Source: Actinotalea endophytica (lineage in GTDB: Bacteria; Actinomycetota; Actinomycetes; Actinomycetales; Cellulomonadaceae). From it: a stretch of DNA of 64,000 bases. The DNA is taken from NCBI RefSeq assembly GCF_025717005.1, contig NZ_JAOVZU010000001.1, positions 62,001 to 126,000 on the forward strand, given 5' to 3'. Under the pieces are notes generated by a model. The model did not search any database. It was not told where the DNA came from and saw only the letters and a program-made list of their open reading frames with translations. The stretch's first letter is position 1. Each line of letters opens with the position of its first letter. Positions 52,469 through 59,302 of the stretch are shown here, in pieces. The position numbers and the translations under genes were made by a program.

Positions 52469-52481
52469 GAGCACCCGGACC

Positions 52482-52508
52482 ATCGGACCGGTGCCAGGCG
52501 TTGTGAGG
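52482..52508 (-). promoter_or_regulatory. Sigma-28-type promoter of fliC
   Basis: Minus strand CCTCAC (52508-52503) is followed after 15 bases by TCCGAT (52487-52482). Transcription would start near 52475, leaving a leader of about 57 bases. CGGGTGAA (52527-52534), the complement of TTCACCCG, is 18 bp upstream of the -35. Confidence 0.65.
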
Positions 52509-52619
52509 GATTCGGGGTGGAGCGTTCGGGTGAACCGCCCCTGACGACCGACGCCCGCCCGGTCGGCCGGGCGGGCATCAGGTCCAGGTGTGAACGCTGG
52601 AGGTCGGTTCGGGGGCGGG

Positions 52620-53498
52620 TCAGCCGACCGCGGAGTGCAGCTGCGGTGCGGCGTAGGTCTCGTGCTCGGCGCCACGCTGGGTCGGCACGAACGTGACAGT
52701 GCTGGCCTGCGAGCTCGTCGCGGCGCGTGCGGCGACCTCGGCGAAGTACGCCTTGCGGCGACGCTCGGCGACGCCGTCCGGGCGGGCGGCGGCCGGCACG
52801 AGCTCGGGGTCGAGGCTCGCGTTGATCCCGTCCTTGAGCAGACCCAGCGCCTCGGTGCGCAGCTGGCTGATCCGCGACTGGGTCACGCCCAGCTCGTCGG
52901 CAAGGTCGGCGACCGGGCGGTCGTGGAAGAACAGCTCGGTGACGACGTACTGCAGCCGCTCGGGCAGGGAGTTGATCCCGGCCCGCAGGTACTGCAGCTT
53001 CTCGTCGGCGAGCAGGCTCTCCTCGGGGCTCATCGCGGTGGACACGACGGTCTCGGCGATCGAGCCGTCGAAGCCGTCCATGCTCAGCACGCGGGTCTCG
53101 GCGTCGGTCTTCGCGGCGTCGATCTCCTCGACCGGCATGCCCATGGCCTCGGCGAGCTCCTCGCGGCTCGGCGCCCGGCCGAGCGTCGCGGTGAGCTGGT
53201 CGCTGACCTCGGTGAGCTGGCGGGCCCGGCGGCGGGCGCCGCGTGAGGCCCAGTCCATCCCGCGCAGCTCGTCGATCAGCGCACCCTTGATGCGCAGGGC
53301 GGCGTAGCGCGCGAAAGGTACACCGGTGGACTCGTCGTAGGCCCGGGCCGCACGCACGAGGGCAAGGTGCCCGGCGGACACGAGGTCCGCTCGCGAGACG
53401 TACGCCGGGACGCGGCCGAGCATGGCATTGACGTGGTAGCCGACGAGCGCAATGTGCTCGACGACCAGCGCGTTGGTGGGGTTCTCCGTTGCGTTCAC
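52620..53498 (-). CDS. fliA: Flagellar/sporulation-type sigma factor (sigma-28, FliA/WhiG family)
   Basis: From GTG 53498 the product has 292 residues. Region 2 includes YVSRADLVSAGHLALVRAARAYDESTGVPFARYAALRIKGALIDELRGMDW, region 3 ARRRARQLTEVSDQLTATLGRAPSREELAEAMGM and region 4 SLPERLQYVVTELFFHDRPVADLADELGVTQSRISQLRTEAL. A C-terminal extension of about 60 residues after region 4 (from about 235) is unusual. It should recognise the TCAY-N15-RCCGAT promoters of this locus. No flgM anti-sigma gene is seen. The start is uncertain; the frame is open to 53585. Confidence 0.92.
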   Translation of the reverse strand: MNATENPTNALVVEHIALVGYHVNAMLGRVPAYVSRADLVSAGHLALVRAARAYDESTGVPFARYAALRIKGALIDELRGMDWASRGARRRARQLTEVSDQLTATLGRAPSREELAEAMGMPVEEIDAAKTDAETRVLSMDGFDGSIAETVVSTAMSPEESLLADEKLQYLRAGINSLPERLQYVVTELFFHDRPVADLADELGVTQSRISQLRTEALGLLKDGINASLDPELVPAAARPDGVAERRRKAYFAEVAARAATSSQASTVTFVPTQRGAEHETYAAPQLHSAVG

Positions 53499-53851
53499 GG
53501 ATGCTGATTCGGGGTCGCCGGAAGCCCACTTGAGAGCGCTGCCCGGCGTGTCGCGGCGGCTGCTCCGAACGGGGGACGACGACACCGTTGCCGACCCGTC
53601 CGTGCTTGGGACGACATGCCCGATTTCGAATCCGGACAGATCCCCCGAGGTCCGACTTGTCCGCTGTGAGGAGTGTCACAGGAGCCTCGGCTCATCACGT
53701 GGACGCCCTCGGCTGAAACGATCGCAACCGCCGCGCGCGAAACTCCCCGCCCGAAACGGTCACAACACCCGCAACCCGGCCGATGGTGGGGTCGCACAGG
53801 CATGGCCCGACAGCGGAGCCGTGCCGCACGGCCTGGTCGAAGGGTGGTCAG
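53499..53851. other. 353-bp divergent intergenic region between fliA and flgN
   Basis: It contains the flgN promoter (53758-53784). On the minus strand CCTCACA at 53671-53665, upstream of fliA, matches the flagellar -35, but the -10 position reads CCTCGG, so it is at best a weak sigma-28 site. An ORF over this interval in another frame has no family features. Confidence 0.5.
53758..53784 (+). promoter_or_regulatory. Sigma-28-type promoter of flgN-flgK-flgL-fliW
   Basis: GGTCAC (53758-53763) is followed after 15 bases by GCCGAT (53779-53784). The leader to ATG 53852 is about 60 bases. Confidence 0.6.
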
Positions 53852-54334
53852 ATGGGCCTGAACGAGCTCTCCGGGGTGTTGTGGCGCGAGCGCCAGCTCC
53901 TCGAGCTGCTGCTGTTCAAGCTGGAGGAGGAGCAGCTGATCCTCACGAGCGGTCGCACGCAGTGGCTCGGCCACGCGACCCGTGAGGTCGAGTCCGTGCT
54001 GGACCAGATCCGCACCGCGGAGCTGGGCCGCGCCATGGAGGCCGACGAGGCCGCCCGCGAGGTCGGCGTCCCGGCCGGCAGCGGCCTGCGCGCCATCGCG
54101 AACGCCGCCCGCGCACCGTGGGACGACCTGCTGGCCGAGCACCACGCCGCGTTCGTGTCCCTCACCGACCAGATCAACTCGCTCGCCCAGGGCAACCGCG
54201 AGCTGCTGTCCGCCTCCCACCGGGCGACCCGGGAGACCCTGCTCAGCCTGCAGGAGACGGTCGACACCTATGACCCGAAGGGCGTACCGAGCCAGCAGTC
54301 GAGCGCCGCTCAGCTGATCGACCGGGCGCTGTGA
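53852..54334 (+). CDS. flgN: Flagellar export chaperone FlgN
   Basis: The 160-residue protein starts MGLNELSGVLWRERQLLELLLFKLEEEQLILTSGRTQWL and is helical throughout, with ESVLDQIRTAELGRAMEADE and ALGNRELL-like AQGNRELLSASHRATRETLL. The length and the position seven bases before flgK identify it as FlgN, the chaperone for FlgK and FlgL. AAGGGTGG lies a few bases before the ATG. Confidence 0.9.
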   Translation: MGLNELSGVLWRERQLLELLLFKLEEEQLILTSGRTQWLGHATREVESVLDQIRTAELGRAMEADEAAREVGVPAGSGLRAIANAARAPWDDLLAEHHAAFVSLTDQINSLAQGNRELLSASHRATRETLLSLQETVDTYDPKGVPSQQSSAAQLIDRAL

Positions 54335-54341
54335 GTCGGCC

Positions 54342-55769
54342 GTGAGCACCTTCTCCGGACTCAGCACTGCCCTGTCGTCCCTGATCGCCCAGCGCCAGGC
54401 GCTGGACGTCACGGGGCAGAACATCGCGAACGCGAACACCGTCGGCTACACCCGGCAGCGCGCCAACCTGGACGCGGTCAGCCCGGCGAGCGTGCCGAGC
54501 CTGTACTCGGCCGGCCTGATGGCCGGCGGCGGCGTGCGCACCACCGACATCACGCGGATGGGTGACATCTTCCTCGACACCCGGTTGCGCTCCGAGACCT
54601 CGGCGGCCTCGTACCAGCTGACCCGCGCCGACGCCCTGTCCCGGCTGCAGAGCACGGTCACCGAGCCGTCCGACTCCGGGTTCGCGTCCGCGCTGCAGAC
54701 CTACTGGGCGGACTGGCAGGACGTCGCCAACGCCCCGGACGACATCGCCGCCCGGATGGTCGTGGTGGGCGACGCCGAGGCCCTGGTCAGCCAGATCCAC
54801 GACGGCTACCGGAACGTCGAGACGCAGTGGAGCCAGACCCGCGCCACGGTCGACGCCCTGGTCACCGACGTCAACACGCTCGCCGCGTCGGTGGCGGACC
54901 TGAACGGCCAGATCCGGGCGATGCAGGTGTCCGGCGACAACGCGAACGAGCTGATCGACAAGCGCAGCACGCTGATCACCCAGCTCTCCGGCCTGGTCGG
55001 CGCGACCGCGTCGCAGCGGACCGACGGCACGATGGACGTGATGATCGCGGGGAACCCCCTGGTCTCCGGCGATCGTGCGCACACCGTGCAGGTGGACGGC
55101 TCGCACACGATGGCCGGCGGCCTCGGCGAACCACCCGCGGCGCTGGACCAGGTGCGGCTCAGCTGGACCGAGAACGGCACGGCGCTGGTCCCCGAGGGCG
55201 GCCAGATCGCCGCCCACCTCGGCGACCTCGCGCCGGGCGGCACGCTCAGCAGCGCCGTGACCATGTGGAACGACCTCGCGACGAGCCTGGCGACCACGGT
55301 CAACGCGGTGCACTCCGCGGGCCAGACCCTGCAGGACCCGCCGACCACCGGCGTGGACTTCTTCGCCGTCGACACCGGCGTCCCCGCGGCGCTCGGCCTC
55401 TCGGTGGCGATCTCCGACCCGAAGGACGTGGCCGCCGCGAGCGCCGCGAACGGTCCGCTCGACGGGTCGTGGGCGGACCGGATCGCCCAGCTCGCCACCG
55501 CGGACGGCGGACCGGACCAGGTGTGGCGCGACTTCGTCGTCGACCTGGGTGTGCGCACCCGTGCCGCGGAGCAGCGCTCCGACGTCCTGGAGGCCTCGCG
55601 CTCCAACGCCGAGACCCTTCAACTCTCGGCGACCTCCGTCGATCTCGATGAGGAGTCGGTGAACATGCTCGCCTACCAGCGCGCCTACGAGGGCGCTGCC
55701 CGGGTGATCACCGTGATGGACGAGATGCTCGACGTGCTGATCAACCGCACCGGCACGGTGGGGAGGTAA
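54342..55769 (+). CDS. flgK: Hook-filament junction protein FlgK
   Basis: The 475-residue protein starts at GTG 54342 with STFSGLSTALSSLIAQRQALDVTGQNIANANTVGYTRQR and ends SVNMLAYQRAYEGAARVITVMDEMLDVLINRTG, the two conserved coiled-coil ends. The middle contains ADLNGQIRAMQVSGDNANELIDKRSTLITQLS. It forms the first junction zone between hook and filament. It ends three bases before flgL. Confidence 0.96.
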   Translation: MSTFSGLSTALSSLIAQRQALDVTGQNIANANTVGYTRQRANLDAVSPASVPSLYSAGLMAGGGVRTTDITRMGDIFLDTRLRSETSAASYQLTRADALSRLQSTVTEPSDSGFASALQTYWADWQDVANAPDDIAARMVVVGDAEALVSQIHDGYRNVETQWSQTRATVDALVTDVNTLAASVADLNGQIRAMQVSGDNANELIDKRSTLITQLSGLVGATASQRTDGTMDVMIAGNPLVSGDRAHTVQVDGSHTMAGGLGEPPAALDQVRLSWTENGTALVPEGGQIAAHLGDLAPGGTLSSAVTMWNDLATSLATTVNAVHSAGQTLQDPPTTGVDFFAVDTGVPAALGLSVAISDPKDVAAASAANGPLDGSWADRIAQLATADGGPDQVWRDFVVDLGVRTRAAEQRSDVLEASRSNAETLQLSATSVDLDEESVNMLAYQRAYEGAARVITVMDEMLDVLINRTGTVGR

Positions 55770-55772
55770 CCC

Positions 55773-56669
55773 ATGATCGGACGAGTCACCCAGCAGACGC
55801 TCCAGCGCTCGACGCTGGCGAAGCTGCAGGTCAACCTGCAGAAGATGTCCGACCTGCAGGCCCAGATGTCCGGCGGCAAGGTCATCACCAAGCCCTCGGA
55901 CGACCCGGCGGGCACCGCGCAGGCCATGGTCCTGCGGGCCGAGAGCCGCGCCGTGCAGCAGTACCAGCGCAACGCGACCGACGGCATCGGCTGGCTCACC
56001 TCGGTGGACACCGCGCTGCAGTCGTCGGTGACCTCGCTGCGCCGGGCCCGCGACCTGACCGTCCAGGCCGGCGACGGCGCGCTCAGCACGACCGACCGCG
56101 AGGCTCTCGCGGTCGAGATCGAGGCGACCCGGGACACCCTCTTGGCGCAGGCGAACACGCAGTACGTGGGCCGGTCGGTCTTCGCCGGCACGTCGAACGC
56201 CGACGTCGCGTTCACCGACGCCGCCTCCGCGACGCCGTACGCCTGGAGCGGGACCGCGGGCTCCTCAGTCGAGCGCCGCATCGCCGCCGACACGACGGTG
56301 CGGGCCGACGCCGACGGCTCCTCGGTCTTCGGCGAGGGTGCGACCTCGGTCTTCGCCCTCCTCGACACCATCGCCGCCGACCTTCGCTCCGGTGCCGACG
56401 TGACCACCCGGATCGACGAGATCGACACCCGGATGGACAGCATGCTCGGCGAGCTCGCCGGCGTCGGCGCCCGCTACAAGCAGCTGCAGGGCACGCAGGA
56501 GTCCAGTGCCGTCACCCTGCAGGAGCTCACCACCCGACTGTCCGGGGTCGAGGACATCGACCTGGCCCAGACCATCGTGGAGCTGCAGATGCAGGAAGTC
56601 GCCTACCAGGGCGCACTCGGGGCCACGTCCCGGATGCTCCAGCCGACGCTGATGGACTTCCTGCGATGA
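55773..56669 (+). CDS. flgL: Hook-filament junction protein FlgL
   Basis: The 298-residue protein begins MIGRVTQQTLQRSTLAKLQVNLQKMSDLQAQMSGGKVITKPSDDP and ends IDLAQTIVELQMQEVAYQGALGATSRMLQPTLMDFL, the flagellin-like ends of FlgL. It sits between FlgK and the filament. Its TGA overlaps an ATG at 56666 that could also start fliW. Confidence 0.96.
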   Translation: MIGRVTQQTLQRSTLAKLQVNLQKMSDLQAQMSGGKVITKPSDDPAGTAQAMVLRAESRAVQQYQRNATDGIGWLTSVDTALQSSVTSLRRARDLTVQAGDGALSTTDREALAVEIEATRDTLLAQANTQYVGRSVFAGTSNADVAFTDAASATPYAWSGTAGSSVERRIAADTTVRADADGSSVFGEGATSVFALLDTIAADLRSGADVTTRIDEIDTRMDSMLGELAGVGARYKQLQGTQESSAVTLQELTTRLSGVEDIDLAQTIVELQMQEVAYQGALGATSRMLQPTLMDFLR

Positions 56670-56698
56670 CCGCCACCACCACCGACCGGAGGACCGGC

Positions 56699-57106
56699 AT
56701 GACCGCGAGCCGCACCGAGACCGACGCGCCGACGATCGACTTCGTCGAGGCGCCGCTCGGGCTCATGGGCCTGCGCCACTACCGGCTGCACCCGCTGGAC
56801 GAGACCGGCTTCCTGTTCTCGATGCGTAGCCTCGAGGCCGACGGCCTGCGGCTCTTCGTGGTCTCGCCGCACCCGTACTTCCCGGACTACCTCCCGGACC
56901 TCGACCCCGAGTCCGTCACCGACCTCCGGCTCGGCGACGTGGACCCGGTCCTGCTCGTCGTGGTCCACCCGGGCGACGACCAGCACCCGCCGACCGCGAA
57001 CCTGCTCGCCCCGATCGTGGTGAACCCTGCGACCGGCGCCGCGATCCAGGTGGTCCTGGACACCGACCGGTGGCCCCTGCGCGCGCCGTTCACCGTCGCG
57101 GACTGA
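56699..57106 (+). CDS. fliW: Flagellar assembly factor FliW (CsrA antagonist)
   Basis: The 135-residue protein from ATG 56699 has GGAGG six bases upstream; the ATG at 56666 overlaps the flgL stop and would add 11 residues. It contains IDFVEAPLGLMGLRHYRLHPLDETGFLFSMRSLEADGLRLFVVSP, then LLAPIVVNPATGAAIQVVLD, matching FliW motifs (PxGLxGF...; NxxAPIVIN). FliW binds CsrA and also flagellin, so flagellin translation follows filament export. CsrA is encoded at 26181-26426. Its placement after flgL is common. Confidence 0.92.
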   Translation: MTASRTETDAPTIDFVEAPLGLMGLRHYRLHPLDETGFLFSMRSLEADGLRLFVVSPHPYFPDYLPDLDPESVTDLRLGDVDPVLLVVVHPGDDQHPPTANLLAPIVVNPATGAAIQVVLDTDRWPLRAPFTVAD

Positions 57107-57138
57107 CACCCGGCCCCCGCACACCTCACCCGTCCGCC

Positions 57139-57166
57139 CACTCACGACCAGCAGGACCCGGCCGAT
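57139..57166 (+). promoter_or_regulatory. Sigma-28-type promoter of the HDOD genes
   Basis: ACTCAC (57140-57145) is followed after 15 bases by GCCGAT (57161-57166), the consensus -10. CTCACCCG at 57125-57132 is a shortened version of the TTCACCCG box. The leader to ATG 57195 is about 20 bases with AAGGAGGTG. Confidence 0.6.
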
Positions 57167-57194
57167 CGTCAGGTGTCCCGAAGGAGGTGTCCCG

Positions 57195-57983
57195 ATGATC
57201 AGCAGCCCGGCCCAGGCCGTCTCGGGGGACCTCGCTGCCGGGGCCGGGTCGACCACCTCGGGGATCGTGCCGAACCAGTCCGGACCCGCTGACCGCCACG
57301 CGACGCCCGCGGGACCCATGCCCTCGCTGCGCGGGCTCGGCGTGGACACCCAGTCCCTCGGCGCACGCACCGCACCCGTCCGCACCCGGGTGCTGCGCTG
57401 CTCGGCCGTCGTGCTCCGCGCGGCCCTCGTGCTGCTCGACCGCGACCCGAAGGGCGTGCCGAGCCTGAGCGAGGTGATCGAGAGCGACCCGGTGCTGGCC
57501 CTGCGCGTGCTGCACCTCGCGAACATGACCACCGGCTTCCGGGAGTGGGTGGACACCGTCCCGCAGGCCGTGCAGATGCTCGGCACCGCGGCCCTGCGCT
57601 CCCTGTTCGCCGACCTCCAGGCGGACGCGACGGACGGCGCGGTCCCCGGGCTCGAGCGGATCCTCACCCGCGCGCTCACCTGCGGTGAGCTCAGCCACGA
57701 CCGCCGGGGCTTCACCACCGGCCTGCTGTCCGGCCTGGCCGAGTCGCTCGGCGTCCCTGCCGCGACCGTGCTCGACGTCGCCGGCGTGTCCCGTGAGATG
57801 AGCGACGCCGTGCGCTACGGCACCGGTCCGTACGGCGCGGTGCTCGCCGCGTTGCTCGCCTACGAGCGCAAGGACTCCCTCGGCGTGGCCCGCAGCGGCT
57901 TCGTCGCGGTCGACGTGTATGACGCCTATCTCCGTGGCGAGGCCGACGCCAGAGCCATCGCCCACGCCATCGGATCAAGTTGA
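57195..57983 (+). CDS. HDOD-domain-like protein lacking an EAL part
   Basis: The 262-residue protein starts at ATG 57195 with AAGGAGGTG seven bases ahead. Residues 1-70 are low complexity. From about 75 it aligns with HDOD domains: VPSLSEVIESDPVLALRVLHLANMTTGFREWVDTVPQAVQMLGTAALRSLFADL. The C-terminal part parallels that of the next gene (GLLSGLAESLGVPAATVLDVAGVS versus GMLSALVEELGVPADVVLEKVGVS), so the two arose by duplication. HDOD proteins act in signalling, often with EAL domains, without known catalysis. The flagellar promoter and position place it in the motility regulon. Confidence 0.78.
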   Translation: MISSPAQAVSGDLAAGAGSTTSGIVPNQSGPADRHATPAGPMPSLRGLGVDTQSLGARTAPVRTRVLRCSAVVLRAALVLLDRDPKGVPSLSEVIESDPVLALRVLHLANMTTGFREWVDTVPQAVQMLGTAALRSLFADLQADATDGAVPGLERILTRALTCGELSHDRRGFTTGLLSGLAESLGVPAATVLDVAGVSREMSDAVRYGTGPYGAVLAALLAYERKDSLGVARSGFVAVDVYDAYLRGEADARAIAHAIGSS

Positions 57984-57993
57984 GAGGACCCCG

Positions 57994-59208
57994 GTGACCA
58001 CCTCATCCGTTCCGGCTCCCCCCCGGACCACGACCCGCGCCACGGTGCACCGCGAGCCGGTCGTTGCTGTCGACGACCGTGTGCTCGGCTACACGGTGAC
58101 CGTGACCCTCGACGACCCCGACCTCGCCGACGCACGGGCCCGCGCCGAGGTGCTGCACGAGCAGTACCTGACGCTCGACCTGCCCGCCCTGGTGGCCGAC
58201 CGGGACGTCTTCCTGCCGGCCACGAGCGCCATGCTCGACGGGTTCGTGCCGACCCCTCCGGGTGGCAGCCGACTCGTGCTGGACCTCCCCTTCGGGTTCG
58301 AGCGGCGCGAGGACGCCGAGCGCCGCGCCACGGCGCTGCGCAGCCTCGGCGTCCAGCTCGACCTCATGGGGTTCTCCGCGACGCCGAGCCAGATGCGGCT
58401 GCTGCCCCTCGTGCAGTACGTCACGGTCGACCCCGTGATCCTCGAGCAGGAGCTCAACGAGGTGGTCCGGACCGCGCACGCCGCGGGCGTGCAGGTGCTC
58501 GCCTCGGGCGTCACCGACGTCGCCGTCCAGGCCCGCTGCCTGGTCGCCGGGTGCGACGGGCTGCGGGGTTCGGCGAGCGATCGGGCCAAGGCGCAGGCCG
58601 AGGCACAGCCGAAGGTGCTCCGGCCCGGTCAGCTGCAGTGCCTCGCGGCCCTGCACCTGCTGCACCAGGCCGACGTCGACCTGAGCGAGGTCGCCCAGGT
58701 GATCGACACGGACCCGATCCTCACGTTGCGGGTGCTGCACCTGGTCAACTCGGGCGCGTTCGCGTTGCGCAACCAGATCGACACGGTGCACCGCGCGGTG
58801 ATCCTGCTCGGGGTGCGCGAGGTCACCGGGCTGGTCGCCGCGCTCGCGATCGACTCCCGCGCCGGCGCGATGGACAGCCTGTGGCAGATCCTCGCCCGCG
58901 CGCTGTCCTGCGAGGCCCTGTCCGGCGACCCTGCCGCGTACACCGTCGGCATGCTGTCGGCGCTGGTCGAGGAGCTGGGCGTGCCGGCGGACGTGGTGCT
59001 GGAGAAGGTCGGCGTCTCGGCCGTCGTGGCCGACGCGGTGCGCGACCAGACCGGTGAGCTGGGTCCGGTGCTCGCCGCGGTCGTCGCGCACGAGGACGGC
59101 GACCTCGGCGCGGTGGTCCAGGCCGGCTACCGCCCGTGCGACGTCTCGGACACCTACCTGCGCTGCCTCTCCGACGCCCTCCAGACCGCCAAGGCCGTCG
59201 AGGGCTGA
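57994..59208 (+). CDS. Degenerate EAL plus HDOD signalling protein (YuxH-like)
   Basis: The 404-residue protein starts at GTG 57994 with GAGAGGA upstream. Residues about 20-200 follow the EAL fold (VHREPVVAVDDRVLGYTVTVTL at the start, LVLDLPFGFERREDAERRA, VQYVTVDP). The catalytic E-x-L is replaced by TVT and other metal residues are missing, so it should not hydrolyse c-di-GMP. Residues about 205-400 are HDOD: DLSEVAQVIDTDPILTLRVLHLVNSGAF. It could bind c-di-GMP or a protein partner. It follows the preceding gene by ten bases in one operon. Confidence 0.82.
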   Translation: MTTSSVPAPPRTTTRATVHREPVVAVDDRVLGYTVTVTLDDPDLADARARAEVLHEQYLTLDLPALVADRDVFLPATSAMLDGFVPTPPGGSRLVLDLPFGFERREDAERRATALRSLGVQLDLMGFSATPSQMRLLPLVQYVTVDPVILEQELNEVVRTAHAAGVQVLASGVTDVAVQARCLVAGCDGLRGSASDRAKAQAEAQPKVLRPGQLQCLAALHLLHQADVDLSEVAQVIDTDPILTLRVLHLVNSGAFALRNQIDTVHRAVILLGVREVTGLVAALAIDSRAGAMDSLWQILARALSCEALSGDPAAYTVGMLSALVEELGVPADVVLEKVGVSAVVADAVRDQTGELGPVLAAVVAHEDGDLGAVVQAGYRPCDVSDTYLRCLSDALQTAKAVEG

Positions 59209-59225
59209 GCCTCCGACCAGCCCCC

Positions 59226-59295
59226 GCGAGTTCGCTGGTGGTCGCCGAGTTCGCTGACCGCGACCAGCGAACTCGCGCCTGCCCAGCGAACTCGG
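59226..59295. repeat. Nested inverted/direct repeats between convergent genes
   Basis: The core CGAGTTCGCTG occurs twice directly (59226-59238, 59245-59256) and twice inverted as CAGCGAACTCG (59264-59276, 59284-59295). The flanking base distinguishes two interleaved pairs (GCGAG with CTCGC, CCGAG with CTCGG). It lies between the stops of the HDOD gene and the glycosidase gene and probably terminates both. It also resembles a dispersed palindromic repeat element. Confidence 0.7.
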
Positions 59296-59302
59296 CGGCC
59301 GG

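Noticed and set aside
53645-53671. A sigma-28-type promoter for fliA
   Set aside because: The -35 CCTCACA is perfect but the -10 position reads CCTCGG rather than RCCGAT, so autoregulation by this sigma factor cannot be claimed.
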